A stretch of DNA of 64,000 nt from CAYRMV01 sp964425255 (GCA_964425255.1 CAYRMV010000002.1:26880-90879), one strand, 5' to 3'. Numbered from the stretch's first letter, positions 26,995 to 36,916 are shown. Notes: a model not told the origin generated them from the sequence alone. A program made the numbers and translations.

Positions 26995-29715
26995 ATGAAG
27001 AAAAGTTTAGTACTGCTGTCTTTCCTAGTAGGAGGAATTACGGCTTGGGGACAAAAATCACCCCTGAAAACAGCACCAACCTTAAGCGGACAATTCAGTC
27101 AAACGCTTGCATCGGCTGGTTTAGATGTTTCATCGAGGACTATTACCTGTCAAGACACTTTGCGATATCCCTTAGTGAAACAACTTGCAATGGGAACATC
27201 CAATGGATTCAATTTATTTGATATCTGGCAATCAGACAATGAAGCCATTTCACAGGCATACACATTGAGTGGTACAAGCATTACAATAAGTGGTGTAGAG
27301 TTTTACGGGATGAATGCATACGATGTGACGACAACTCCAGTTACAGGTACAGCGTCTGTTACCGTTCGTGCTGCGATTCATTCTGTGGATGCAAACAACA
27401 ATCCAACCACTTTGTTGGCAAGTGCTACTAAAGTGATTACAAGTACAACAGCAGCATTCCATTATGTAACTTTTGCAACTCCAATCACTGTGTCAGGAAA
27501 TTATGCTGTTGTTTTGGATGTAGAAAGCGCGGGAGGAGTTTACACAACATACATTAACAGTGCAACTCCCAACCAAACTTACGATGAAGATTTTGCACGC
27601 ATGAAATCCACGTATTATGCAACTTCTGGCGGAACTTTTGTTCCAGTACCAACTTTCACAACTGGATTTACAGGCGGACCTTATAATTTTGAGCCAATAG
27701 TTGCTCCAATTGTTTCCTATTCAATTACAGGAACTGCAACAGCAACACCAAGTCCCGCGTGTTTAGGAACTCCTGTTGTTTTTTCTGGAAGTGCTACACC
27801 AACTGGAGCAGTAAACAATCGCATGTACAACTATAACACATTTGCTGATTATTTTAATTTAGCTCAACATGATTCTACGTATGCATGGGTAATGGGAGCT
27901 GGAATTCCTGTTGTTTGGAATGCCAACCACACCTATACATATCCAACTACGGGAGCAAAAACTCCTCAATTTTATACATTAGGTGGATTTGTAAGTTCAT
28001 GTATTGAAGTAGCTAGTTTGCCACTAACAATTAACGCTTTACCAACAATCGGTGCTGGAACAGATGTTAGTATTTGTCCAGGTGCGTCTACAACGTTGGA
28101 TGCGAGCGGTGGAGTAAGTTATTCTTGGGATAACAGTGCTGGGAATACGGAAATTGTAACCGTTTCTCCAAGTGCAACTACAACTTACACAGTTACAGGT
28201 ACAGATGCAAATGGTTGTTCAAATACAGATCAAGTAGTTGTGACTATTTCACCTCTGGATGATGCTTCTTTTACCTATGCTTCAAACACGGTTTGTGCTG
28301 GAAGTGCTTCCATTACACCTACAGCTGCTCTTGCAGGAACTTATTCATCTAGTGCTGGTTTAGTAATCAATGGAACAACCGGCGAAATTGATGTGAATGC
28401 GAGTACAGTTGGGACATACGTTATCACTCATTCTGTGAATACAACGTGTGCAAATAGTTCAACACAATCATTTACGATTACCACTTCTCCAGACGCTTCA
28501 TTTAGTTATGCAAGTCCAACTTACTGTACTTCAGCAGTAGATCCATCTCCCGTGTTTACTGGTAGTGCGAGTGCAGGAACATTTACTTCTTCTCCTGCAG
28601 GTTTGTCCATCAACGAAGTTAGTGGATTGATTGATCTATCTCAAAGTTTACCAGGAACTTATACGGTTACAAATTCAATTGCTGCAAGTGGAGCATGTGC
28701 AGCTGCAAGCGAAACTGAAACGGTTCAAATTTTAGCAGTTCCTTCTGCAACAATTACAGGAAATGGTACGATTTGTAATGCTGTTGGTGAAACCAATTCA
28801 ACCACTTTGACCATCGCTCTTTCTGGAAATGGTCCTTGGGATGTAACTTACTCGGACGGTACAACTCCAACAACTGTATCAGGTCATACAACAAATACAT
28901 TAACGTTGAATGTATCAACAGCAGGAACATATACGGTTACTTCTGTTACCGATGCACAATGTACTACAACAGGGTCAGGGAGTGTTATTGTAAATACGTT
29001 TTCGAATCCAACTGTAACATTGTCTAATTTACCAGCAGTTTGTGAAAATGCTAGTGCAATTACCTTAAATCAAGGTTTGCCAGCAGGAGGAACATACAGC
29101 GGAAATGGTGTAACTGGATCTTCATTTAACCCGAATGGTGTTGCAACAGGTTCAACAATTACTTATTCGTATACAGATGCAAATGGATGTTCTGCAACAG
29201 CAAATGCACCCATCACGATTCATTCAATCACTCCCGTTTCGATTACACCTGTATCATCTCCATGCGTGAATCATCCAGCAGTAACTTTAGCGGCTACACC
29301 AGCAGGAGGATCTTTCTCCGGAACAGGAGTACTTGGAACATTATTTAATCCAGCAACAGCAGGAACAGGTTCTCATGTTGTTACGTATACATTTACAAAT
29401 GCAAATGGATGTGTTTCTACTGGAACAACGACAATTGTTGTTGATGGATGTTTGTCTTTGGATGAAACAAACTTAACGTCATTGGTTGTGTATCCAAATC
29501 CATTCCAAGGAAATATCCAAGTGAGTGGAAATTTTGGTGAAAACGCGATTCAAGATGTTCGTTTGTACAGCTTGGAAGGAAAACTTCAAGCAATCAACTA
29601 CGATGTGCAAAATGGATTGATCGAAGTAGTCGTTGGTTCTGTCGCTTCAGGTGTTTATTTCTTGGAAGTTGTGAGCGACTTTGGTCAAGCTACTTTCCGT
29701 ATTGAAAAGCAATAA
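26995..29715 (+). CDS. large secreted T9SS cargo with PKD-like repeats
   Basis: The 906-residue protein has a signal peptide (LVLLSFLVGGITAWGQ) and a C-terminal type A sorting domain (VVYPNPFQGNIQVSG to SGVYFLEVVSDFGQ) that directs export by T9SS. The middle holds several immunoglobulin-like repeats of PKD-like type. Examples are TYTVTGTDANGCS and TITYSYTDANGCSA, and repeated GGTYSGNGV or GGSFSGTGV segments near 690-780. Thr and Ser are very common, as in adhesin-like surface proteins. No catalytic domain is visible; a surface-attachment role is inferred. It is monocistronic, with its own terminator. Confidence 0.82.
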   Translation: MKKSLVLLSFLVGGITAWGQKSPLKTAPTLSGQFSQTLASAGLDVSSRTITCQDTLRYPLVKQLAMGTSNGFNLFDIWQSDNEAISQAYTLSGTSITISGVEFYGMNAYDVTTTPVTGTASVTVRAAIHSVDANNNPTTLLASATKVITSTTAAFHYVTFATPITVSGNYAVVLDVESAGGVYTTYINSATPNQTYDEDFARMKSTYYATSGGTFVPVPTFTTGFTGGPYNFEPIVAPIVSYSITGTATATPSPACLGTPVVFSGSATPTGAVNNRMYNYNTFADYFNLAQHDSTYAWVMGAGIPVVWNANHTYTYPTTGAKTPQFYTLGGFVSSCIEVASLPLTINALPTIGAGTDVSICPGASTTLDASGGVSYSWDNSAGNTEIVTVSPSATTTYTVTGTDANGCSNTDQVVVTISPLDDASFTYASNTVCAGSASITPTAALAGTYSSSAGLVINGTTGEIDVNASTVGTYVITHSVNTTCANSSTQSFTITTSPDASFSYASPTYCTSAVDPSPVFTGSASAGTFTSSPAGLSINEVSGLIDLSQSLPGTYTVTNSIAASGACAAASETETVQILAVPSATITGNGTICNAVGETNSTTLTIALSGNGPWDVTYSDGTTPTTVSGHTTNTLTLNVSTAGTYTVTSVTDAQCTTTGSGSVIVNTFSNPTVTLSNLPAVCENASAITLNQGLPAGGTYSGNGVTGSSFNPNGVATGSTITYSYTDANGCSATANAPITIHSITPVSITPVSSPCVNHPAVTLAATPAGGSFSGTGVLGTLFNPATAGTGSHVVTYTFTNANGCVSTGTTTIVVDGCLSLDETNLTSLVVYPNPFQGNIQVSGNFGENAIQDVRLYSLEGKLQAINYDVQNGLIEVVVGSVASGVYFLEVVSDFGQATFRIEKQ

Positions 29716-29741
29716 TTAAAAACAGCTAACATAAATTCATG

Positions 29742-29767
29742 AAGTCGGAGGAGAGATCTTCCGACTT
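29742..29767 (+). terminator. terminator of T9SS cargo gene
   Basis: AAGTCGGA at 29742-29749 pairs with TCCGACTT at 29760-29767 around a 10-nt loop, then TTT. It lies 27 bp after the stop. Confidence 0.8.
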
Positions 29768-29867
29768 TTTGGTTTTTATCCAAAAAGGAAACAATAAAAC
29801 TCAAAAAAACGAGTTAAGAACCTGAATTCAGGATTTACTGTTAAATTCGCACATCAAAATTGAACAC

Positions 29868-30857
29868 ATGCAACAAGGAAATGAAATTGAACAACGCCAA
29901 AATTTGATTCTTTTTATTTGGAAAAAAAGACGAATTATTGGGATTGTAACTGGAATCGCTGCACTAGCTTCTTTGGTGATTTCCTTTTTCTTAACCCCGC
30001 TTTTTTTATCTTCAGCCATTGTTTTTCCCTCTGCGACAAGTACGGTTTCGTTCTCTGAACAGCGAAATGCAAAAGCTTCTTCCATGGACTTTGGTGAAGA
30101 AGAGCAAGCGGAACAATTGGTGCAAATTTTGCAATCTTCTCGTATACGCGATATCGTTGTGCAACGTTTTGATTTGTTTAATCATTATGAAATCAAACAA
30201 GACGATCCAAACAAATATTACAAATTAGGTAAGGCGTATGGTGAGCATATTCAATTTACACGTACTCGTTATGGATCCATTCAAATTGATGTCTTAGATC
30301 GAGACCCAAAATTGGCAGCCGAAATGGCTAACAAAATTGTCGATTTGATTGATACCGTGAAAAATGACATGGTAAAAGAGCGAACAATTCCTGCTTTTGA
30401 AATCAATAAACGAAAAAAAGACTTGCTAATCAGTCAGTTAAAGGAAATAAACATTCATTTGGATTCGCTTTCAGCACTTGGTGTGGTAACTTCCGAAGCG
30501 CGAGCAACCTTGTTTGCAGCTTACAACGAAGCAAAAAGTCCTGCCGATCGTGCGTATTTCAAGAATCAATTGGATGTAAACAACCGTTACGGTGCTGAAT
30601 ACGATGGATTGGTCATGCTTCGCGACGAAAAGACGGTGAAATTAGCGGAATTTGAAGATAGCTATGAACAAGCTGAATCAGATGCTTACACCAATTTTAA
30701 CCACAAATTCATTGTCGAAAGAGCAGTTGTTGCAGACAAAAAAGACCGTCCTAAAAAAGCGATTGTGATTATCGTTGCAACTTTTGCGACCTTTATTTTC
30801 ATGGTTTTTGCTTTGTTGATTGCAGAACGTATCAAAGAACTTCGTAAAGTAGCTTAA
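29868..30857 (+). CDS. Wzz-like polysaccharide chain-length protein
   Basis: The 329-residue inner-membrane protein has two membrane segments, near residues 24-45 (IIGIVTGIAALASLVISFFL) and near 300-320 (AIVIIVATFATFIFMVFALL). A long periplasmic helical region lies between them. This is the Wzz/PCP co-polymerase plan. The PCP Pro/Gly-rich motif near the second helix is only partly seen (DRPKKAIV). It likely sets the length of a surface polysaccharide made by the next genes. Its stop directly abuts the GTG start of the O-antigen ligase-like gene. Confidence 0.82.
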   Translation: MQQGNEIEQRQNLILFIWKKRRIIGIVTGIAALASLVISFFLTPLFLSSAIVFPSATSTVSFSEQRNAKASSMDFGEEEQAEQLVQILQSSRIRDIVVQRFDLFNHYEIKQDDPNKYYKLGKAYGEHIQFTRTRYGSIQIDVLDRDPKLAAEMANKIVDLIDTVKNDMVKERTIPAFEINKRKKDLLISQLKEINIHLDSLSALGVVTSEARATLFAAYNEAKSPADRAYFKNQLDVNNRYGAEYDGLVMLRDEKTVKLAEFEDSYEQAESDAYTNFNHKFIVERAVVADKKDRPKKAIVIIVATFATFIFMVFALLIAERIKELRKVA

Positions 30858-32294
30858 GTGGGTTGGATCAGGTCACAAGTTGGTTTCCTCGTTGCAGGAT
30901 TGGTCTTCGTTGCACTCAGTTTGTTGGCATTGTGGTATGAACAGTGGTTCTTTTTTGGTATACCTGTTGCTTTGTTAGGAATTTATTTTGCGGTTTTCCA
31001 TTCAGAACATACATTTTTAGCGCTTTTCTTTTTTGTCCCTATTTCAGTCAACATAGAAGAATTTACGGAAAGCTTTGGTTTGTTTATTCCAACGGAACCC
31101 ATTTTAGCGGGATTTCTGTTGCTTTTTCTTTGGCAACAATTGCGAACCCCCTTTTTTCCAAACTACCTGCACCAGTCACCCATCGTTTGGGCTTTGGCAG
31201 CCTATCTTTCTTGGATCGGTATCACATCTATAACAAGCTCACATCCTCTCGTTTCAGTTAAGTTTTTGATAGCAAAGTTATGGTTTGTTGTTCCTGTTTT
31301 GTTTTATGGGACACGAATTTTCGAAAAACGGGAAAACATCATTCGATTCTTTTGGCTTTTTGCGATTGGAATGACGATTGCGATGACTTACACTGTTTTG
31401 ATGCATGCAAGCTACAGTTTTGGTGAAAAAGAAAGTCATTGGGTGATGTGGCCTTTTTTCAAAGATCACACGATTTATGGTTCCATTGTGGCTTTTCTTA
31501 TACCGATGCTTACTGCTTTGTATTTCTCCAAAAAACATACACCTCTTTTGCAAGCAATCCTTTTATCCATGATGACAATCAATTGGATTGCCTTGTATTT
31601 TTCTTACACGCGTGCAGCTTGGTTAAGCATTGTTGCCGCGTTATTCGTATGGCTTATCATCCGATTGCGAATCAAATTTACATGGTTATTTGGTACAACT
31701 TTGGGCATTGTTTTGTTAGTCATTGCTTCTTGGACACAAATAGAACAAAGTTTGGCTAAAAACAAATCAGAGCACACCACGGAAGATTTTGGGAAACGAT
31801 TAGAAAGTGCTGCGAATGTGACAACAGATGCTTCTAATCTGGAACGTTTGAATCGCTGGTCTTGTGCTATTGCCATGTTTCAAGAACGACCTGTTTTTGG
31901 ATTTGGTCCAGGAACCTATTCTTTTGAATATGCACGTTTTCAAGAGCCAGAAAATTTGACTATTATTTCCACCAATTTTGGTGACGCGGGGAATGCACAC
32001 AGCGAATATTTGGGTCCGCTTTCTGAAATGGGCGTGTTGGGTTTGTTGACATTTTTAGCCTTGGTGGCATCTATTTTTTATTCGGGAATTACACTTTATT
32101 TGGCTTGGCCTGCAGGAGATCGGGAAATCAAATACTTGATTTTAGGCTTAGTACTTTCTTTGGTTACTTATTTTGTTCACGGTGTTCTGAATAATTACTT
32201 GGATACGGACAAAGCAGCTGTTCCCATTTTTGCCACATGTGCAGTGTTTATTGCTTTGCAACATCAGTTAACAAAGAGTAAAAAAACTTCTTAA
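30858..32294 (+). CDS. O-antigen ligase/polymerase-like membrane protein
   Basis: The 478-residue protein has about 11-12 membrane segments and a periplasmic loop near residues 290-390 with GFGPGTYSFEYARF and GNAHSEYLGPLSEMG. That loop pattern (GxGxGxF and an H-S-x-Y/L) is typical of the WaaL/Wzy family, which joins or polymerises lipid-linked glycans on the periplasmic side. It begins with GTG at the base after the Wzz-like stop, so translation is probably coupled. Whether it polymerises or ligates cannot be told from sequence. Confidence 0.85.
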   Translation: MGWIRSQVGFLVAGLVFVALSLLALWYEQWFFFGIPVALLGIYFAVFHSEHTFLALFFFVPISVNIEEFTESFGLFIPTEPILAGFLLLFLWQQLRTPFFPNYLHQSPIVWALAAYLSWIGITSITSSHPLVSVKFLIAKLWFVVPVLFYGTRIFEKRENIIRFFWLFAIGMTIAMTYTVLMHASYSFGEKESHWVMWPFFKDHTIYGSIVAFLIPMLTALYFSKKHTPLLQAILLSMMTINWIALYFSYTRAAWLSIVAALFVWLIIRLRIKFTWLFGTTLGIVLLVIASWTQIEQSLAKNKSEHTTEDFGKRLESAANVTTDASNLERLNRWSCAIAMFQERPVFGFGPGTYSFEYARFQEPENLTIISTNFGDAGNAHSEYLGPLSEMGVLGLLTFLALVASIFYSGITLYLAWPAGDREIKYLILGLVLSLVTYFVHGVLNNYLDTDKAAVPIFATCAVFIALQHQLTKSKKTS

Positions 32295-32367
32295 TTGATG
32301 TATCCAACTTGGATTTCGAGGAAACACATTTGAATATGGTTTGTCTCGTCAATTCAGGAAAAAAACG

Positions 32368-32375
32368 TATTTTTG
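32368..32375 (+). promoter_or_regulatory. -7 promoter box before scoB (TATTTTTG)
   Basis: Exact TAnnTTTG match 24 bp upstream of the ATG at 32400. It covers the TTG at 32373 that would start the longer frame. Confidence 0.45.
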
Positions 32376-32399
32376 AATTCGCTTGCTAAAAAGAGTAAA

Positions 32400-33056
32400 A
32401 TGGCATTAGATAAAAACGGAATTGCAAAACGAATTGCACAAGAGTTGCGAGATGGATGGTATGTAAACTTAGGAATCGGAATCCCGACCTTGGTAGCGAA
32501 TTACATTCCAGAAGGAATCGAAGTCGAGTTTCAATCCGAAAATGGAATTCTTGGAATGGGACCGTTTCCTTTCGAAGGAGAAGAAGACCCTGATTTAATC
32601 AATGCAGGAAAGCAAACAATTACCGCTCGAAAAGGGGCCGTTTATTTCGACTCAGCTACCTCTTTCGCGATGATTCGTGGTCAACACGTTCAATTAACCG
32701 TTCTTGGAGCAATGGAAGTTTCTCAAAATGGAGATATCGCCAACTGGAAAATCCCAGGAAAAATGGTCAAAGGAATGGGGGGTGCGATGGATTTAGTTGC
32801 TTCTGCTGATAACATTATCGTTGCGATGATGCACTCAAACAAAGCGGGCGAATCCAAAATTTTAAAAGAATGTACCCTTCCTCTTACAGGCGTTGGTTGC
32901 GTGAAAAAAGTCGTAACTGAATTGGCTGTTTTGGAAATCAAAGACGGTAAATTTCACTTAATCGAACGTGCACCAGGTGTTTCTGTCGAAGAAATCGTCT
33001 CTAAAACGGAAGGTGAATTAGTGGTGCCAGATGTTGTCCCAGAAATGAATATTTAA
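32400..33056 (+). CDS. scoB: 3-oxoacid CoA-transferase subunit B
   Basis: The 218-residue protein is the beta subunit of succinyl-CoA:3-ketoacid CoA-transferase. It shows GWYVNLGIGIPTLVANYIP, the catalytic-glutamate motif SENGILGMGP, and GAMDLVASADNIIVAM. It moves CoA between succinyl-CoA and acetoacetate, in ketone-body or branched-chain breakdown. The A subunit, normally adjacent, is absent here. Neighbours are polysaccharide genes, with the next glycosyltransferase only 15 bp downstream. The first 27 nt of the longer frame overlap a promoter box, so ATG 32400 is preferred. Confidence 0.93.
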   Translation: MALDKNGIAKRIAQELRDGWYVNLGIGIPTLVANYIPEGIEVEFQSENGILGMGPFPFEGEEDPDLINAGKQTITARKGAVYFDSATSFAMIRGQHVQLTVLGAMEVSQNGDIANWKIPGKMVKGMGGAMDLVASADNIIVAMMHSNKAGESKILKECTLPLTGVGCVKKVVTELAVLEIKDGKFHLIERAPGVSVEEIVSKTEGELVVPDVVPEMNI

Positions 33057-33071
33057 TCTAAAATTGTTGGT

Positions 33072-33788
33072 TTGTTGTTAAGTGTTGTAATTCCTGCTTA
33101 CCGCGGTTTTGAAGCCATGCGCGACAACATCCCGACCTTGATTGCATTTTTGTCTGAACAACAAATCGAACACGAAATTATTTTGGTGGATGATGGATCA
33201 GATGACTGGCAACTCGCCGAACAATTTGCACGTGAAAATCAACTTCGGTTTTACCGAAATCCCGTAAATAGGGGGAAAGGTGCTGCTGTCCGATTAGGGA
33301 TGCAACACGCAACGGGCGATTTTCGCATTTTTACAGATGTAGATGTTCCTTTTCAGCTAACTGCTTTTCCGCAATTTTTAGATACGTTTCAACAAAAAAA
33401 AGCCGACTTGGTGGTGGGCGATCGTACTTTGCCCGAGTCAGACTATTTTGATAAAATCAAGACCAGTCGTAAAATAAGTAGTCGCATTTTCTCGTTTATC
33501 GTTGGTAAAGTCATGGCAGGAGGAAATTTTGATACACAATGCGGGATGAAAGGGTTTTCAGCCAATGCTGCAAATCATATTTTTTCCGTTGCGGAAGTGG
33601 ATAGTTTTGCATTCGATGTTGAATTGTTGAGCATAGCCGTTCGAAAAAAATACCGTATCGAACCTTGCGCTGTTCGCCTTCGTACTGATCAAGATGGCTC
33701 TTCCGTCAGTTTACTGAAACATGCTTTTGGTATGCTGAAAGATTTAGCCAAAATCAAACGTAACCAATGGTCAGGAAAATACACATAA
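33072..33788 (+). CDS. GT2 glycosyltransferase (polyprenyl-phosphate sugar type)
   Basis: The 238-residue protein is a GT-A fold family 2 transferase. It has the N-terminal SVVIPAYRGFE, the nucleotide-binding DDGSDD, a lysine loop NRGKGAAVRLGM and the metal-binding DVDVPF. No membrane anchor is evident, as in dolichol-phosphate-mannose-synthase-like enzymes that load a sugar onto a polyprenyl phosphate. No ATG fits; the start is a TTG at 33072 (or 33075) directly before the first beta strand. It lies between scoB (15 bp) and a GT-C-like gene (3 bp), so it is in an operon. Confidence 0.87.
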   Translation: MLLSVVIPAYRGFEAMRDNIPTLIAFLSEQQIEHEIILVDDGSDDWQLAEQFARENQLRFYRNPVNRGKGAAVRLGMQHATGDFRIFTDVDVPFQLTAFPQFLDTFQQKKADLVVGDRTLPESDYFDKIKTSRKISSRIFSFIVGKVMAGGNFDTQCGMKGFSANAANHIFSVAEVDSFAFDVELLSIAVRKKYRIEPCAVRLRTDQDGSSVSLLKHAFGMLKDLAKIKRNQWSGKYT

Positions 33789-33791
33789 TAC

Positions 33792-36125
33792 ATGAGCGAG
33801 CTTTTTAGAAAACGTATTTTCCCTTTGTCTTGGTATAATCGTGGTTTTTGGTTAACGGGTTTGCTTGCTTCACTGGTTTTACTTTTGTTTTTTGGCCCCA
33901 TTCTTTTTCATGCCAATTCGGTTTATTTTGGGGCAAGCGGTGATGGAATGCAATCCTACTTCACCATTTTATACCATGTGAAACACGATGTTTCGATGTG
34001 GCAGTTCAATGGAATGAATTATCCTTTTGGTGAACAAGTTTTCTTTACAGGTTGCATGCCTTTGATTACCAATCTACTGATTTTCATACGTCCCTTGATT
34101 GATTTGACTGACTACACGGTTGGAATTGTCAACCTAAGCATGCTTTTTTCAATTGTTCTTTCTGCTCAATTTTTGTATTTGATATTAAACCATTTCGGGG
34201 TTTCTAGATTCATCTCGATATTTAGTGCTGTGGCAATTGCCTTTCTTTCGCCACAGATTGAACGTTTGGGAGGACATTATTCCTTGACATTTCAATTTAT
34301 CATTCCGCTTGCTCTATGGAAAGCAATTGGGTTCTACGAAAATCCTACTTGGAAAAAAGCGCTGATTATGGGGTTTTTGGCGTGGATAGCCGCGACTTTA
34401 CACTTTTATTTGTTCGCATTTGTCTCCTTGATTTTTGGCGGAGTTGGACTTTATCGGATGATTGAAAATCGCTTTCAACTGCGAATCGTTGCTTGGCAGC
34501 TTTTATTTTGGTTATTCCAAATTGGGATTCCGCTTTTCGCTATCCAAATTTTGCAACAAGTAAACAATCCCGTGACAGATCGAACATCGCATCCGTGGGG
34601 ATTTTTCGAATATTTGTCTTCTCCATCTGGAATCTTGTTGAGTGAAAACCGATTTTACAGTAGTTGGTTGAATACTCTTTTTTCACCGAAATTTCCTGCA
34701 TGGGAAGGTAGATCTTTTGTAGGTTTACTCGCTTTTATTGGTGTGGGAATGATTTTGTTTGCTTGGATTCGATCGGGAATTCGTTCACCAAAGAAAATTC
34801 TTTATTTGAGCAAAGACCCCATTTGGAATGCTTTTTTATGGACGGCGTTTGTTTCATTCGCTTTGGCAATCGGCATTCCCTTCGTTTTTTCTTGGGGCAA
34901 ACCTTTGATGGAACACATCGGTATTTTCCGACAACTACGTGGCTCGGGCCGTTTTGCTTGGATTTTTTATTACGTTGTTTCGCTTTATACTGTTATTCGT
35001 CTGTTTCAATGGAAATCGGAGTCAGGTAGTTTCTTATCAAGATTGATTTTCGCAATTTTGCTTCTTGTCTTGGGTTACGATGCTTGGAAAAATGCAAATG
35101 GAAAAGATCAATGGTTAAACAATCGCTTCGAAATTTTAGAAGATCATTCCAATCAACTAGCGCAAAATAAATGGATTTCTTCCTTGAAAAAGTCAGATTT
35201 TGCAGCCATTATTCCCCTGCCGTACGTTCATATTGGTTCGGAAAACATTTGGATTCACAACGAAACAGACATTCAAAATCAAGCGTATTTTCTCAGTCTG
35301 AAAACGGGAATTCCCTTGTATTCGGTGAGTTTGAGTCGCACTTCCTTAAGTCAGACCTATGCCAATTATGCCTTGTTACAAGAACCCTATCGACCGCTGG
35401 AAATACTCAAACACCTTCCAAAAAACAAAGACTTTTTGGTCTTGGTAAAACCGAATGACTTAAAGAAATCGGAACAGAATTGGTTGAAAAAAGCGCAAAA
35501 AATAGTTGAAACTGCTGCGTATCATGTCTACCGTGTACCGATTTCTGCTTTTCAAAAAGAAGTTTCCTTTTCGGAAAAAGAACAACTGTTTCAATCGTTG
35601 AAATCCATTCCGAAAACCAATTACTTCTCTTCGGATTCTACTTGCTCGTATCGAATCAATCATTTTGATCAACCCTCGACGGCAAAAAAATACCGCGGAA
35701 AAGGGTCGAAATCGATTGCGTTGAACCAAGCGACACGTTTGATGGATGAAACAGTTCATTTTAATACCGACTCGCTGACACTTTCGTTTTGGGTTTCTGA
35801 TTTTCCATCCGATTTAACGCCGCGTACAACTATGGAAATTGCGGTGTTTAGTGCCAATGAAAAAGATGCACCCACTGTTTATTATTACCAATGGAAAGAT
35901 GGTTTTCAGGTGATTGATGGTGAATGGGCCTTGATTGAATATCCTTTTGCTTTGCCTAAAAATCATGCGCGACTTCAAATTACGGTTTGGAATGATAACT
36001 TTGTACAGAAAGAAAAAACCATTTTTATGGATGAATGGATGCTTTATCCCTCCGCTTGTCAATTCGGTTGGAAAGAAAAAGATTCATCCATTGTGATAAA
36101 TAACAGAACATATAAACAACCATGA
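33792..36125 (+). CDS. GT-C-like multispan membrane glycosyltransferase
   Basis: The 777-residue protein has about 11-12 membrane segments in the first 430 residues. The first periplasmic loop carries GASGDGMQSYF and later MNYPFGEQ. GT-C transferases, which use polyprenyl-phosphate sugars, keep an acidic residue in this loop. The last 340 residues form a soluble, beta-rich periplasmic region without a family I know. Loose similarity to YfhO-like membrane proteins is possible. It overlaps the next gene by four bases (ATGA). Flanked by two GT2 enzymes able to supply lipid-linked sugars, it is probably the transferase using them; acceptor unknown. Confidence 0.72.
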   Translation: MSELFRKRIFPLSWYNRGFWLTGLLASLVLLLFFGPILFHANSVYFGASGDGMQSYFTILYHVKHDVSMWQFNGMNYPFGEQVFFTGCMPLITNLLIFIRPLIDLTDYTVGIVNLSMLFSIVLSAQFLYLILNHFGVSRFISIFSAVAIAFLSPQIERLGGHYSLTFQFIIPLALWKAIGFYENPTWKKALIMGFLAWIAATLHFYLFAFVSLIFGGVGLYRMIENRFQLRIVAWQLLFWLFQIGIPLFAIQILQQVNNPVTDRTSHPWGFFEYLSSPSGILLSENRFYSSWLNTLFSPKFPAWEGRSFVGLLAFIGVGMILFAWIRSGIRSPKKILYLSKDPIWNAFLWTAFVSFALAIGIPFVFSWGKPLMEHIGIFRQLRGSGRFAWIFYYVVSLYTVIRLFQWKSESGSFLSRLIFAILLLVLGYDAWKNANGKDQWLNNRFEILEDHSNQLAQNKWISSLKKSDFAAIIPLPYVHIGSENIWIHNETDIQNQAYFLSLKTGIPLYSVSLSRTSLSQTYANYALLQEPYRPLEILKHLPKNKDFLVLVKPNDLKKSEQNWLKKAQKIVETAAYHVYRVPISAFQKEVSFSEKEQLFQSLKSIPKTNYFSSDSTCSYRINHFDQPSTAKKYRGKGSKSIALNQATRLMDETVHFNTDSLTLSFWVSDFPSDLTPRTTMEIAVFSANEKDAPTVYYYQWKDGFQVIDGEWALIEYPFALPKNHARLQITVWNDNFVQKEKTIFMDEWMLYPSACQFGWKEKDSSIVINNRTYKQP

Positions 36126-36841
36126 GTATACAAAAGCTTTCTATTTTAATTCCAGCTTACAACGAAGGAAAGACGATTCATTTAATCTTGGACCGCGTAC
36201 GTGATGTGGAGTTGGATCACGGAATTCAAAAGGAAATAATTATCGTGAATGATTGTTCCAAAGATGATACGGTGGAGAAAGTGGAAGCGTACATGGCAGC
36301 GAATCCAGACATGGATATGTGTTTGTATTCGCAACCTCATAACCAGGGAAAAGGTGCTGCGATCAATCGGGCAATCAAAGAATGTACAGGCGATTATTTA
36401 ATCATCCAAGATGCGGATTTGGAATACGATCCAACCGAATATAATTTGTTGATTAAACCGGTTTTCATGGACAATGCGGATGTTGTTTATGGCTCTCGTT
36501 TTATGGGACATCACCCACATCGGATTTTGTTTTTTTGGCATTCGATTGGCAATAAATTCTTGACTTTTTTGTCCAACATGATGACCAATCTGAATTTGAC
36601 CGACATGGAAACCTGCTACAAATTGATGCGTTCATCGATAGCAAAAAGCATTACGATCAAAGAAAACCGATTCGGAATTGAACCAGAGATTACCGCCAAA
36701 CTATCAAAAGTACCCCGCATTCGCATTTACGAAGTTGGAATTTCGTATTATGGTAGAACCTACGAAGAGGGTAAAAAAATTGGTTGGAAAGACGGAGTCC
36801 GTGCGATTTGGTGTATTTTTAAGTATCGCTTTGTGAAGTAA
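36122..36841 (+). CDS. GT2 glycosyltransferase, dolichyl-phosphate mannose synthase-like
   Basis: The 239-residue enzyme shows LSILIPAYNEGKTI, IIVNDCSKDDT, HNQGKGAAINRAI, the metal motif QDADLEYDP and VVYGSRFMG. A C-terminal helix pair is probably membrane-facing. This matches dolichyl-phosphate mannose synthase-like GT2 proteins, which transfer a sugar from a nucleotide donor to a polyprenyl phosphate. Its ATG overlaps the stop of the GT-C-like gene (ATGA), so the two are translationally coupled. It is the last gene before a repeat-rich intergenic region. Confidence 0.9.
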   Translation: MSIQKLSILIPAYNEGKTIHLILDRVRDVELDHGIQKEIIIVNDCSKDDTVEKVEAYMAANPDMDMCLYSQPHNQGKGAAINRAIKECTGDYLIIQDADLEYDPTEYNLLIKPVFMDNADVVYGSRFMGHHPHRILFFWHSIGNKFLTFLSNMMTNLNLTDMETCYKLMRSSIAKSITIKENRFGIEPEITAKLSKVPRIRIYEVGISYYGRTYEEGKKIGWKDGVRAIWCIFKYRFVK

Positions 36842-36866
36842 TTATTATTCAATCCGTATTAAATTA

Positions 36867-36894
36867 GTTGAGGTGCGATTTATCGCACCTCAAC
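36867..36894. repeat. 28-bp near-perfect palindrome, copy 1
   Basis: Arms GTTGAGGTGCGAT (36867-36879) and ATCGCACCTCAAC (36882-36894) are exact reverse complements around TT. It begins 26 bp after the last glycosyltransferase gene. No T-run follows, so it is not a standard terminator. Confidence 0.85.
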
Positions 36895-36916
36895 TCAGAT
36901 TGTTTTGATCGGTTCC

